From: Hymenobacter sp. YIM 151858-1
Lineage (GTDB): Bacteria > Bacteroidota > Bacteroidia > Cytophagales > Hymenobacteraceae
Assembly (NCBI RefSeq): GCF_025979705.1
Contig: NZ_CP110136.1
Span: 372,001 to 436,000, forward strand
Reading direction: 5' to 3'
Length of the DNA: 64,000 nt
A program made the position numbers and the translations under genes. The notes under the pieces are model-generated. The model was not told the DNA's origin and made no database searches. It saw only the letters and a program-made list of their open reading frames with translations. Positions 1-8,391 of this stretch are shown here, one piece after another; position 1 is the first letter of the stretch; each line of letters opens with the position of its first letter.

Positions 1-839
1 TCAGAGAGCAAAAACGCGGTGGCCTCGCCGGTAACTACCGTAAGCTTGCCTTGCTGCAGCTGGGCGCGCAGGCGGTAGAAATTCTGCTGCTGGTAGCAGG
101 GCGGCAGAATGGCCTCGGGCAGGTTTTCGGGCCCGAGAAAGAAGAACCGGAAAAAGAAGTTGTCGCGCAGCAGCTCCGTGGACACGTGCCGCACCAAGCG
201 CCGGTAAAACGCCTGCCCACCCGATTCGGGCGCGTAGCGGAACAGCTTCGTATCGCGGCCGCGGCTAAGGTTGGCGTCGTCGAAGTAGCTGATAAACTGA
301 TCCTCGAACGCGGTGCCGTGCAGCTCATCCATAAACCAGCGCCGCTGCTCGGCCAGTCTGTCGAAGGCCGCTAGCTGGCGCACCTTGGCTTGCAGCTCGG
401 GGCTGAGGGTAGGCAGAAAACCTAGCAGGTAGCTTTCGAGCCGACCAGCCGGCAAAATACCCGCCGCGTGGCTCTCGAAAAACGGTGCCCAGTAGGCGCG
501 CAGCTCCTCGGGCAAGGTAGGCTCGAGGGCGTGCCAGGTAGGCAGCACGGCGGCGGGGCCATCGAGGCCGAGCAAGGCGCGCAGCACCTGCGGCTCGTGG
601 TGCAAAATGAGGTACTGCTTAAAGCGCAGCAGGTGGTTTTGCACCGGGTTCAGGTCGATGGCCGTTACGCTGCGCGGTTCCTGCAGCAGTGCGTTGAGGG
701 CATTGCACCCAGCCGAGCTGATGACCAGCACGTCGTCGGTGGCCTGCAATTGCAGCGCTTGGCACAGGGTGGTGCTGCTTTCCCACACCAGCGAGTAGCG
801 GATGCGGTCGAGGGCTACGTTATAGAATTCGGAGTGCAT
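1..839 (-). CDS. DUF3419 / BtaA-like aminocarboxypropyl transferase, 3' end beyond the window
   Basis: About 279 codons are present and the C-terminus lies past the window start. The N-terminal part, with YSLVWESS near residue 16, VLVISSAGCNALNALL near 37-52 and VTAIDLNPVQNHLL near 58-71, matches the SAM-binding fold of DUF3419 proteins. That family includes BtaA, which moves the 3-amino-3-carboxypropyl group of SAM onto diacylglycerol in betaine-lipid synthesis. The DLNP motif is the expected nucleotide-binding acidic loop. The ATG at 839 lies 6 bases after the stop of the upstream AMP-forming ligase gene, so the two are almost certainly co-transcribed. Family membership is seen with good confidence; the substrate is unknown, and no BtaB-like methyltransferase is visible here. 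Confidence 0.75.
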   Translation of the reverse strand, partial: MHSEFYNVALDRIRYSLVWESSTTLCQALQLQATDDVLVISSAGCNALNALLQEPRSVTAIDLNPVQNHLLRFKQYLILHHEPQVLRALLGLDGPAAVLPTWHALEPTLPEELRAYWAPFFESHAAGILPAGRLESYLLGFLPTLSPELQAKVRQLAAFDRLAEQRRWFMDELHGTAFEDQFISYFDDANLSRGRDTKLFRYAPESGGQAFYRRLVRHVSTELLRDNFFFRFFFLGPENLPEAILPPCYQQQNFYRLRAQLQQGKLTVVTGEATAFLLS

Positions 840-845
840 CAGGTG

Positions 846-2282
846 TTAGCGGAGCTGGTCGTAGAGAATCTTGGACAGGTGACGGCGGTCTACAGGCAGA
901 TGCCGCCGGGGCAGTACGCGGTTGCAAAGGCCCGCCGGAAAATGTTGAGCCAGCACCGCCCGCACAGCCGCTTCGGAGGCCGTGCCTTGGTAGTAGATGT
1001 CGAAGCCGGTAGCGGTGGCGCGGGCTGCGGCGCGCTCAACGCCTACTAGCATTTGCAGCACGTGCTCGATCTGGTAGTGCTGCACGCCTAGGTGAATGGC
1101 CTCGTTGCCTTGGCGGCCGGTAAGCCACAGCCGGTTTTGCTCGTCGAAGTAGCCGAAGTCGCCGGTGTGCAGCCACGCGCCCGGCTCGGCAGCCACGTGC
1201 GCGCCTTGCACGCACACTTCGCCTACCTGGTAGTGGCTGCCGTTGGGCAGCACCACCGCACCTAGGGGCTGCAGGCGGCAGTTGAGGCCAGCTTGCACGG
1301 GGCCCACGCAGTAGCCGCCGCGCGGGTTGGTGGCAGTGGCGGCCGCCCGTACGGCAATGGGTTCGGCCTCGGAAGAACCGTAAATCATGTACACCTCGGC
1401 ATCGGCAAAACAAGTGCGCAGGCGCTGCAGCAAGCTCTCGGGCACCGGCGAGCCACCCACACCTAGGGCCCGCACGTGCGGCAGGGGAGTGGGGTGCTGC
1501 TCGAGGTAGCCGCACAGCGCCGCGAAGTAGAACACGTTGCCCGTAAGGGTTTCGACCTGTGTGGCCAGCAGCTGCCGCACCACGCGCGCGGGTTCGAGGT
1601 CGGCTAGCTGGCCCCAGGGCACGTCGGGCAGCACGCTCACGGCACCCACCGATAGGTTATGCAGCAAGATGTTCGGGAACAGCGGGAAGTCGCGCTGACC
1701 TTGCCACGGCGGAAACGCCTGCTTCAGCACCTGGTGCTGGGCTGTGAGCACCGCGTGGCTGCGCCGAATAGCCTTGGCCTGCCCCGTAGAGCCCGAGCTG
1801 TGCGACACCAGCGCTGGCTGCGTGGGCGGCACGGCTTGCGGCGGCAGCAGTTCGGCGGTGCCTAGGTGCTTGGGTGCCCCGAGCAGGCGCAGACCTAGGC
1901 CGCGCGCCAGCCAGCCATACCGCCGCGCCCCTTTGCTCGGCACTAGCGCAGCGCCAACGCCGTTATGGCGCAGCAGCTTCAGCAGCCCTGTGGCCGATGC
2001 GCCGGCAGGCGGCAGCACCGGCACGGCACCCAGACTCATAATGGCGAGCAAGCCGCAAATCAGCTCGGCGCCTACGGGCAATGCCAGCAGCACCGGTTGG
2101 CCGCCTTGCACGCCCTGGCCGCGCAGCAAGTGCTGGTAGGCGGCAATGCGCAGGCCTAGGTCGCGGCCGGTGTAGGAGGTGCTATGGCCTGCCCTAGCCC
2201 CGCCCGGCCACACCAGCAGCACCTGCTCGGCCTGGTGCTGCAGCGTATGGTGAATGTGGTGGTAGAAGTTGGGCAAAGGCAT
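846..2282 (-). CDS. AMP-dependent synthetase/ligase (ANL superfamily)
   Basis: A 478-residue adenylate-forming enzyme. Visible core motifs are the P-loop SHSSGSTGQAKA near 160-171, YGSSEAEP near 302-309, the LHTGDFG box near 371-377, TGRQGN near 388 and a C-terminal SKILYDQ with the likely catalytic lysine. The domain is compact for the superfamily (often 500-550 residues). I chose the ATG at 2282 (protein starts MPLPNF) because the 36 codons upstream in frame look non-coding. It precedes a DUF3419/BtaA-like gene by 6 bases, which suggests a two-step pathway in which an acid is activated and an aminocarboxypropyl group is transferred. The acid substrate cannot be read from the sequence. Confidence 0.82.
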   Translation of the reverse strand: MPLPNFYHHIHHTLQHQAEQVLLVWPGGARAGHSTSYTGRDLGLRIAAYQHLLRGQGVQGGQPVLLALPVGAELICGLLAIMSLGAVPVLPPAGASATGLLKLLRHNGVGAALVPSKGARRYGWLARGLGLRLLGAPKHLGTAELLPPQAVPPTQPALVSHSSGSTGQAKAIRRSHAVLTAQHQVLKQAFPPWQGQRDFPLFPNILLHNLSVGAVSVLPDVPWGQLADLEPARVVRQLLATQVETLTGNVFYFAALCGYLEQHPTPLPHVRALGVGGSPVPESLLQRLRTCFADAEVYMIYGSSEAEPIAVRAAATATNPRGGYCVGPVQAGLNCRLQPLGAVVLPNGSHYQVGEVCVQGAHVAAEPGAWLHTGDFGYFDEQNRLWLTGRQGNEAIHLGVQHYQIEHVLQMLVGVERAAARATATGFDIYYQGTASEAAVRAVLAQHFPAGLCNRVLPRRHLPVDRRHLSKILYDQLR

Positions 2283-2516
2283 GGCAGTTGAGGCGGCAAA
2301 TCCGATGACCAAAGCTGTGAAATTAGTAGCACACCACAGCGTCGAATAACGGCCCGTATCTGACTTTTCAGAACGCTTTGATAAGAACACAAAACTGGCT
2401 TTACATCGAATCTGAAGCAGATATTGAGGTGTAAAATCAGATTTTTAGGTGTTATAAACCGCTATGCCGTTGCGCACCTCCTGGGGTATGTGCCCCAGGC
2501 TCGCCTAACTTGCTGC

Positions 2517-2906
2517 ATGCTTCAGCTCGCGCACATACATCACGTTGCTATTATCTGCTCCGACTACGAGGCTTCCAAGCGCTTTTACACCGAAGTGCTG
2601 GGCCTGCAGGTGGTGCGCGAAGTGTACCGCGCCGAGCGCGAGTCGCACAAGCTCGATTTGGCCTTGGGCGAGCAGTATATCATCGAGCTGTTTTCCTTCC
2701 CGGCACCGATGCCTCGCGTATCGCAACCTGAAGCAGCTGGGCTGCGCCACTTGGCGTTTGCTGTACCCCACCTCGATGCTGCCCTCGCCGAGCTCGACCG
2801 GTTGCAAATAGCCCACGAACCGGTCCGCACCGACGAGTACACCGGCAAGCGTTTCTCTTTTTTCTTCGACCCCGATGGGCTGCCGCTCGAGCTATACGAA
2901 GCGTGA
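2517..2906 (+). CDS. YaeR-type VOC family protein (glyoxalase-like)
   Basis: A 129-residue single-domain vicinal oxygen chelate protein. The N-terminal HHVAIICSDYEASKRFY, the central QYIIELFSFPAP, GLRHLAFAV and the C-terminal FFFDPDGLPLELYE align well with the E. coli YaeR (GloA2) subfamily. Metal ligands expected for the fold are the first His (HHVA), the Glu of IELFSF, the His of LRHLAF and the last Glu of PLELYE, all present. The ATG at 2517 was chosen because the preceding 31 in-frame codons have no homology to the family. It is transcribed away from the ligase operon, with 234 bases between the two starts. YaeR proteins are structurally known but their substrate is not settled. Confidence 0.85.
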   Translation: MLQLAHIHHVAIICSDYEASKRFYTEVLGLQVVREVYRAERESHKLDLALGEQYIIELFSFPAPMPRVSQPEAAGLRHLAFAVPHLDAALAELDRLQIAHEPVRTDEYTGKRFSFFFDPDGLPLELYEA

Positions 2907-2942
2907 GTACGGGCCTGAGTTATCTGTGTGATTGTATGCGTT

Positions 2943-4007
2943 ATGATGCACCGCTTATCTAAAAAACTACTGCTGATTGGCGCCCTGCTAGTAAGCTGGT
3001 TCGCTGAGCTTGCTCAGGGACAAACCCCGCCCAAAACGCCCGCCGATTTTGGCTACCGCCACCTGCGCACCACCTTCGGGCGCGACAGCGTAGACGTGCT
3101 CGTGATGTCGAAGCCGGGCGAGGAGCAGCAGCGCAAACCCTTGCTGCTGGTGGTGCAGGGTTCCTTGCCCCGGCCGCTGATTGTGCCGCACGCCAAAGGC
3201 GCGTACAATGGGTTTGGCTTCACACCCAAGTTGTATACCGATGCCTACCACCTGGTTATCATCGGCAAGCCGGGCATACCGGTGCTAGCCGAGCAAACCG
3301 AGCTGCAGCGCAACCTGAGCTATTTCGAGCCCCAAACGCAGGCGCCGCCCGCTGCCTACTGCCAGCGCAACTACCTCGATTATTACGTGGCCCGCAACAA
3401 TGCCGTGCTCAAGTACCTGATTAAGCTGCCTTGGGTTGATAGCCGCCGCGTGGTGGTAGCCGGGCACTCCGAGGGCAGCAACGTAGTGGCCAAAATGGCT
3501 GCTACCAGCCGCCACCTCACGCACGTGGTATACCTCAGCGGCAACCCCCTAGGTCGGATGTCGACGATGGTGAACCAGCAGCGCAACGCCGACCCCGAGG
3601 CCAGCGCCGATGAGGCCTTCCGCAACTGGCAGCAGATCGTGGACGAGCCCGACAAAGTAACCTGCGGCCCCGGCGACTCACCCAAAACCACTTACTCGTT
3701 TTCGGTGCCGCCCATGCAATACCTGCGCAAAACCCGCGTGCCCGTGCTGGTGGTGTACGGCACCCGCGACGCTGGCGCGCCCTTCTGCGATTACCTGCGG
3801 CTGGAGATGATCCGGGAGCAGAACACGCGGGTGTCGTTCAAGGAATACCCCGGCCTAGAGCACAACTTTTTCGGCTTCAAGGATGGCAAAGTTGATTATG
3901 AGAACCAGTACCACTGGGACGACGTGGCGCAGGATTTTCTCAGTTGGGTGGAGGGCAAGCCGATGAACGCGATGAAGCCCGAAGCCAACGATAGTGTAAC
4001 GCCCTAG
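2943..4007 (+). CDS. Secreted alpha/beta hydrolase
   Basis: A 354-residue protein with an N-terminal signal peptide (hydrophobic stretch LLLIGALLVSWFAELAQG) and an alpha/beta hydrolase fold. The nucleophile elbow VVVAGHSEGSNVV places Ser at about residue 176; the acid is likely Asp at about 276 in VYGTRDAGAPF and the base His at about 307 in GLEHNFFG. Two adjacent ATGs (2943 and 2946) are possible starts; a third at 2928 is less likely. Three Cys residues could form disulfides in the periplasm. The TAG stop lies inside a CCTAGGT motif. Serine peptidase or esterase activity is expected; the substrate is unknown. Confidence 0.75.
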   Translation: MMHRLSKKLLLIGALLVSWFAELAQGQTPPKTPADFGYRHLRTTFGRDSVDVLVMSKPGEEQQRKPLLLVVQGSLPRPLIVPHAKGAYNGFGFTPKLYTDAYHLVIIGKPGIPVLAEQTELQRNLSYFEPQTQAPPAAYCQRNYLDYYVARNNAVLKYLIKLPWVDSRRVVVAGHSEGSNVVAKMAATSRHLTHVVYLSGNPLGRMSTMVNQQRNADPEASADEAFRNWQQIVDEPDKVTCGPGDSPKTTYSFSVPPMQYLRKTRVPVLVVYGTRDAGAPFCDYLRLEMIREQNTRVSFKEYPGLEHNFFGFKDGKVDYENQYHWDDVAQDFLSWVEGKPMNAMKPEANDSVTP

Positions 4008-4200
4008 GTCGGCGGCGCGCAGATGCACAACAAGAGCTAGCTTCAGTTGCACCGCCAAGCTTTGGTTAGCCAGCTTGTACCCTGGCGCACTGGCTGTACT
4101 TTGCTTTGCTAAACGGTAAGGGCTACCTTGGAGCAGCGACTTGTGTAGTTCGAGCTATCTATTGCCACTGGCTGCAGCAGCCCCATTTTTTATACCAAGT

Positions 4201-5130
4201 ATGAGTATCAAACACCTGCTTTCGGGCCTAACCCTGGTTATGCTCGTTTGCTTCAGCGCCACGGCGCAGTCGCTGCCCGAGCGCACTGCTAGCGCCGCTT
4301 GCAATTGCCTGGGTACCATTGCCAATGCCGATACTCTGCAGCAGCGTCTGAAACGCTGTTTGCCCGAAGGCATGGTTACGGCCATGGCAAACGGCTCGGC
4401 CAAGGATCGGGAAACCATGAATACCGTAGAAGGCATTCAGGGCAACATCAAACAGGCCGCTCAGCTGCTACCGAGTGTGTGCCCCGAGGTGAAGCGTGTG
4501 CTTGACGCTCAACCCAAACCCCTGCAAGCCGCTGCCGCCGAGCCCAACGCAAAGGAGGCCCAATACTACCGCTTATCGGCCTCCGAAACCGCCAACAAGT
4601 ACTACGACGAAGGCAACAACCTGCTGAAGCAGCAGAACTATAAAGCGGCTCTGAAACAATTCGAGAAAGCAGCCGAGGCCGATAAGCAGTTCGTATATGC
4701 CCTCGACCACATTGCCATTTGCCACCGGCAACTCGGCAACCTCGACAAAGCCCTGGAGGCGTACAGCAAATCGTTGGCCGTGTACCCCGAGGGCAATTTG
4801 GCCCTACTGAACACAGCAGTGGTGTACTCGCTCAAGAAAGATTGGGCCAACTCGCTGAAATATTACGAGCTGCTCCGGCAATACCACCCCAACGACCCCG
4901 AGGGGTATTTTGGGGTAGGCCGCATGGCCATGCTACAGGAAAACTTTGAAGTGGCGCTCGACAACCTCTTTAAGGCGCACCAGCTTTACGTGGATGCCAA
5001 CTCGCCCTACCGCGAAGACAGCAGCAAGCTGGTGGGCGCGCTCTACGGGCATATGAAAGCCAATGGCCAGCTCGATTTGTTTATGCGCAAAGCCAAGCAA
5101 TACGGCATCGAAATCAACGTGCAGCCCTAG
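4201..5130 (+). CDS. Exported TPR-repeat protein
   Basis: A 309-residue protein with a clear signal peptide (KHLLSGLTLVMLVCFSATAQ). After a short Cys-containing N-terminal region (CNCL, CLPEG, VCPEV) come about four tetratricopeptide repeats from residue 130 onward, for example NKYYDEGNNLLKQQNYKAAL, AICHRQLGNLDKALEAY and AVVYSLKKDWANSLKYY. It is probably a periplasmic scaffold or adaptor. The ATG at 4201 is preferred over an upstream in-frame start at 4141 because it begins the signal peptide. It converges with the M28 peptidase gene across a strong shared terminator. No partner can be assigned. Confidence 0.75.
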   Translation: MSIKHLLSGLTLVMLVCFSATAQSLPERTASAACNCLGTIANADTLQQRLKRCLPEGMVTAMANGSAKDRETMNTVEGIQGNIKQAAQLLPSVCPEVKRVLDAQPKPLQAAAAEPNAKEAQYYRLSASETANKYYDEGNNLLKQQNYKAALKQFEKAAEADKQFVYALDHIAICHRQLGNLDKALEAYSKSLAVYPEGNLALLNTAVVYSLKKDWANSLKYYELLRQYHPNDPEGYFGVGRMAMLQENFEVALDNLFKAHQLYVDANSPYREDSSKLVGALYGHMKANGQLDLFMRKAKQYGIEINVQP

Positions 5131-5151
5131 GTGCTCAGCCGTTCGAAACAA

Positions 5152-5184
5152 CAAAGGGCCACACCGTTGCGGTGTGGCCCTTTG
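5152..5184. terminator. Bidirectional terminator hairpin
   Basis: A 15-bp perfect stem (5152-5166 with 5170-5184) and a TTG loop, starting CAAAGGGCC. It lies between the convergent TPR and M28 peptidase genes and would serve both strands. Confidence 0.85.
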
Positions 5185-5210
5185 CGTTGGATAGCTGATA
5201 AAATGGTTGC

Positions 5211-6863
5211 TTACAGCGACTTGCCGCCGAAACGACCGCCGAAAAAGTCGCCCTTTTTCCAGGTGGGGCGCTGCGGCTCGTTGGCCACCTGGTAGCCGAT
5301 AAGGAAGTTCAGCTGCACGTACTTTTTGCCAGCTTCAAAGTCGAACAGGCCGTTGATGTCGTCCTGCGGTTTGTGGTAGGTTTCGGCGCGCCACTTCTGC
5401 ACCAGCTGGCTGAGGTTGTTTTTGCCATCGGTGGTGCGGTTGCCGTACTTGATGTGCAAGGCCGGGATGCCCTGCGTTACGAAGCTGTACTGATCGGAGC
5501 GGATGAAGCGGTTTTGCTCGGGCTCGGGGTCGGCTTCCACCGTCAGCCCTAGGTAAGCGGCGGCCCGGTCAACCGGCTCGGAGAGCGAGGAGTGCTGGGC
5601 ACCCAGGGGCACTACCGACAGCAGCGGGGCAATGATGGTGGGCATATCGGTGTTCACGTCGGCCACAATTTTGGCCTTGGGCACCGTGGGGTTCGAGGCA
5701 AAGTAGGCCGAGCCGAGCAGGCCCAGCTCTTCGGCGGTTTGCAGCACCAGCAAAATGCTGCGCTTGGGCTTTTGCTTGAGGCGCGAGTAGGTGCGGGCAA
5801 TTTCGAGCACCGAGGCCACGCCCGAGGCATTGTCGTGGGCCCCGTTGTAGATGGAGTCGCCTTTTACGGGCGTGCTGATGCCGATGTGGTCGAGGTGGGC
5901 CGAGTGCACCACGTATTCGTCGCGCAGCACCTTGTCGGAGCCCGTAATCTGGCCCACCACGTTGTAGGAGTCAAAATCCTGATACGTGGAGCCGAAGCTG
6001 AGCTTGGCGGTGCTGTTGAAGGCCGTGGGGGCTGGCTTGCCCGCACGCAAGGCCGAAAAAGCACGGCTGGTATCAGACGAAGCTGCCACAAACAAGCGCT
6101 GCAGCGTGGCGGCGTTGATGTTGCCGAGCACTTGCACGCCGGTAGCGTAGCTGCGCGAGGCGGCCACTTTGCCGTTGCTGCCCAGTACGCTGTAAGCCCC
6201 GCGGCGCAGGTTGGGCAGGGTGCCTTTGGGGTTGGTTGAGGCCACAATTACGCCCACGGCGCCGTGCTGCACGGCGTTTTGCATAATCATGGTGAGGTCT
6301 TGGCTGGCGGCCGATACCGTGGAGGGAAACGCGGCCGGCGCGCCGCGCACGATTACCGCAATCTTGCCTTTGGCATCGAGGCCGGCGTAGTCGTCGTAGC
6401 CCAGCTCGGGCGCCGAAATGCCGTAGCCCGCAAACACCAGGGGCGCCTCCAGCTGCACGCCGGGCAACTCGGGGTTGGGGTAGAATACGTAATCCTGACC
6501 GGCCGCTAGCGGCGCCGCCGCGGCCGGGCCGGCGCTAAGCGCAAAGCTGCTTTCGGGCTTCAGAAAAGCGCGGCGCAGGCGCACCCGCTGCACAAACGAG
6601 CCGTTTTCGCCGGCCGGCTTCACGCCGTACGATTTCAGCTGCTTGGTAACGTAGTCGACGGCCATTTGGTAGCCCTCGGTGCCGGGCTGGCGGCCTTTCA
6701 GCTTGTCGTCGGCGAGGTATTGGATGTGGGCCTTGATGTCGTCGGGCCGAACCTGCCCCACAGCCGCGGCCACTTTTTTATCGATGGTGAGAGACTGAGC
6801 CGCAGCGGGCCCCGCAAGGGTAAGCAGGCTGCCCACAACGAGCAGCGGACGGAAAAAGGCCAT
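5211..6863 (-). CDS. Secreted M28 family zinc aminopeptidase with PA domain
   Basis: A 550-residue exported metallopeptidase. The signal peptide is FFRPLLVVGSLLTLAGPAAAQ. A protease-associated (PA) insert covers about residues 130-260 (GYGISAPELGYDDYAG, GKIAVIVRG). The M28 di-zinc site is intact: His323 in SAHLDH, Asp344 in GAHDNASG, Glu378-379 in TAEELGLLG, Asp406 in NTDM and His497 in TYHKPQDD. The start at 6863 gives the signal peptide; the in-frame extension upstream lacks homology. A Bacteroidetes-type -7 box lies 26 bases upstream. It likely trims peptides in the periplasm or outside the cell. Confidence 0.9.
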   Translation of the reverse strand: MAFFRPLLVVGSLLTLAGPAAAQSLTIDKKVAAAVGQVRPDDIKAHIQYLADDKLKGRQPGTEGYQMAVDYVTKQLKSYGVKPAGENGSFVQRVRLRRAFLKPESSFALSAGPAAAAPLAAGQDYVFYPNPELPGVQLEAPLVFAGYGISAPELGYDDYAGLDAKGKIAVIVRGAPAAFPSTVSAASQDLTMIMQNAVQHGAVGVIVASTNPKGTLPNLRRGAYSVLGSNGKVAASRSYATGVQVLGNINAATLQRLFVAASSDTSRAFSALRAGKPAPTAFNSTAKLSFGSTYQDFDSYNVVGQITGSDKVLRDEYVVHSAHLDHIGISTPVKGDSIYNGAHDNASGVASVLEIARTYSRLKQKPKRSILLVLQTAEELGLLGSAYFASNPTVPKAKIVADVNTDMPTIIAPLLSVVPLGAQHSSLSEPVDRAAAYLGLTVEADPEPEQNRFIRSDQYSFVTQGIPALHIKYGNRTTDGKNNLSQLVQKWRAETYHKPQDDINGLFDFEAGKKYVQLNFLIGYQVANEPQRPTWKKGDFFGGRFGGKSL

Positions 6864-6888
6864 TGGGAAAGCAAAGGTGTATGAATGC

Positions 6889-6896
6889 CAAAGGTA
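6889..6896 (-). promoter_or_regulatory. Candidate -7 box (TACCTTTG) for the M28 peptidase gene
   Basis: On the minus strand the octamer TACCTTTG matches the Bacteroidetes -7 consensus TAnnTTTG and ends 25 bases before the ATG at 6863. The -33 element is not clear. Confidence 0.5.
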
Positions 6897-6996
6897 CTGG
6901 CTACGGCAGCTAAGGTTGCACGCAGGCGGGCCGGGGCTGCACTTTTTGGCGGTTGGGCGGCGCCGGGGCCCTGGGTGCCGCACCCCGCAAAAGCAA

Positions 6997-7028
6997 GCAG
7001 CAGCCACGGGTACACCCGGGGCTGCTGC
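6997..7028 (-). terminator. Terminator-like hairpin after the zinc-ribbon gene
   Basis: A 9-bp perfect stem (6997-7005 with 7020-7028) with an inner CGGG/CCCG extension lies between the zinc-ribbon membrane protein gene and the M28 gene. On the minus strand it is followed by a mildly T-rich stretch. Moderate support only. Confidence 0.45.
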
Positions 7029-7063
7029 AAGTAAGGCGCTGCCGCAAGGGCAGGCCCGGTCGA

Positions 7064-7681
7064 CTACTCGGCTGCGGGGCGGGCTACTTCCACCAGCTTG
7101 TCCTGCTGGTGCATAATCTGCAGGTCGTACTGCGTCAGGTCGAAAGACTCGGCGTCGTAGTTCGCGGGCTTATCGAGGCCTGCCACTTCGCTTTGGCGGT
7201 TGGTTTGGTAGCTGTTCTGCTGCAGGCGCAGGCTGTTGCCGTTTACCTGCACCACTTTCAGCAGGGTATAAAAGCCTGGCTCGTCGGTTTTCACGTGGTA
7301 CCGGTCGCCCACGCGGGGGTGCTCCAGCAGCTGCTGGTCGTTGCGGTGCTGGGCGTAATCCGATGCAAACGAACCCACGATGATAAGCGCCAGCAAGGCC
7401 AGGCCGGCGAAGTGCCACTTGGGCACGCGGGCGCGCTCTTTGGCGGCCTCGAACTGCGGGCGCAACTGAGGCGGCAGCTCGTTGGCGCGCAGCACCTGCT
7501 GGCAGTGCACGCATTGGGTGCCGCCCGTTTTGCCGAACGGGAACAACGGTACCCAGTACACGTGGGCATAGCGGCCGAGCACGCTCAGGCGCAGCGCATC
7601 GGGCGTGCCGCAGCTGTGGCACGCGGTGTCGGGCACCGGCTCGGTAAGTAAATGAGAAGAATTGCTACCGTAAAAAATCAT
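7064..7681 (-). CDS. Zinc-ribbon membrane protein of unknown function
   Basis: A 205-residue protein. Two CxxC pairs, CHSCG near residue 21 and CVHCQ near 57, form a likely zinc ribbon. One transmembrane helix follows (FAGLALLALIIVGSFAS, about 91-107), and the C-terminal half is hydrophilic and rich in Gln and Asp. The layout (N-terminal cytoplasmic ribbon, one helix, outer C-terminal domain) is common among Bacteroidota proteins of unknown function. The ATG at 7681 begins a coherent protein. The neighbours give no functional hint. Confidence 0.7.
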   Translation of the reverse strand: MIFYGSNSSHLLTEPVPDTACHSCGTPDALRLSVLGRYAHVYWVPLFPFGKTGGTQCVHCQQVLRANELPPQLRPQFEAAKERARVPKWHFAGLALLALIIVGSFASDYAQHRNDQQLLEHPRVGDRYHVKTDEPGFYTLLKVVQVNGNSLRLQQNSYQTNRQSEVAGLDKPANYDAESFDLTQYDLQIMHQQDKLVEVARPAAE

Positions 7682-8000
7682 CGCATAGTGCGGCTGTTGG
7701 GGTACTGAAATCGATTGCAGGTATTAAATCTAGGTTAAAAACAGCAATAGTCGAATATATGTTAATCGAATTGTAGGCTTTGCGGCAAACAGCGGGCCCT
7801 GGAGCCGGCAGCTCTTACTCGTGCGCAAAGCCTAGGTCAAGAAGCCTAGGTTTGCACCCGTGCCAGCCCAGCCCGAACCAACGCGTAGCCGGGCCCGCGG
7901 TTGGCCCGCCGCGCCCCACGGCCCGGCTCTTAAGTAGGCGGGGCCGGCCCACCACCTAGGTGAGCCGGCCCCGCGGAGCTTTTGTGGTTGAATAAGCCGG
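7682..8000. other. Intergenic region with CCTAGG copies and a terminator, no gene seen
   Basis: This spacer holds three CCTAGG copies and no plausible reading frame. The stretch next to 7682 is A+T-richer (TAAATCTAGGTTAAAAACAG) and probably carries the promoter of the zinc-ribbon gene. The right part holds the terminator at 7938-7974. Confidence 0.6.
7938..7974 (-). terminator. GC-rich terminator hairpin with CCTAGG in the loop
   Basis: An 11-bp perfect stem (7938-7948 with 7964-7974). The loop contains ACCTAGGT. It follows the CZB-like gene, which ends at 8001 on the minus strand. No long T tract follows. Confidence 0.6.
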
Positions 8001-8357
8001 TTAGGTGGCGCGGCTGCTGCGCTCCAAGGCTTGCAGCAGCTGCTCAATGCGCTCGGAGTGCCGGTCAATCTGGCTCAGGCCTTCGCGCGCTTCCTCAATT
8101 TGCCCGCGCTTGTACTGGGCTACCAAGGCCTGGCCGGCGTCGAGCATGCGCTGAAGCACCCGCTCGATTTCGGTTACCTCGGGAGCCTGGTACCTGGGTT
8201 TTACTACCGACTCCAGCCACTGGCCGAGCGGGTTCTGGCGGATGTCGAATAGGAACGCGTCGGCTTCGCGCACGCCGTAGAGCACGGAGCGCAGCCGCGA
8301 TTTAAAGAGCACCTGCTTGATCCTGGCTTGCTGAAAGTCCAGGGCGGAAAGATCCAT
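8001..8357 (-). CDS. CZB-like small protein, zinc ligands not conserved
   Basis: A 118-residue, apparently all-helical soluble protein. The segment NPLGQWLES near residue 42 resembles the CxLGKWL core of chemoreceptor zinc-binding (CZB) domains, and the spacing from the N-terminal helix to this motif also fits. The expected Cys is Asn here, the expected N-terminal His is not seen, and only one C-terminal His (IDRHSERI, about 98) remains. It therefore looks like a degenerate CZB relative; this is inference from motif shape. It begins 34 bases after the stop of a PAS-only protein, and PAS-CZB fusions are common, so the pair may be one split sensory module. Confidence 0.6.
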   Translation of the reverse strand: MDLSALDFQQARIKQVLFKSRLRSVLYGVREADAFLFDIRQNPLGQWLESVVKPRYQAPEVTEIERVLQRMLDAGQALVAQYKRGQIEEAREGLSQIDRHSERIEQLLQALERSSRAT

Positions 8358-8391
8358 ACGGAACGGGGTAGGGCGTAGGAGCAGGGGGAGT

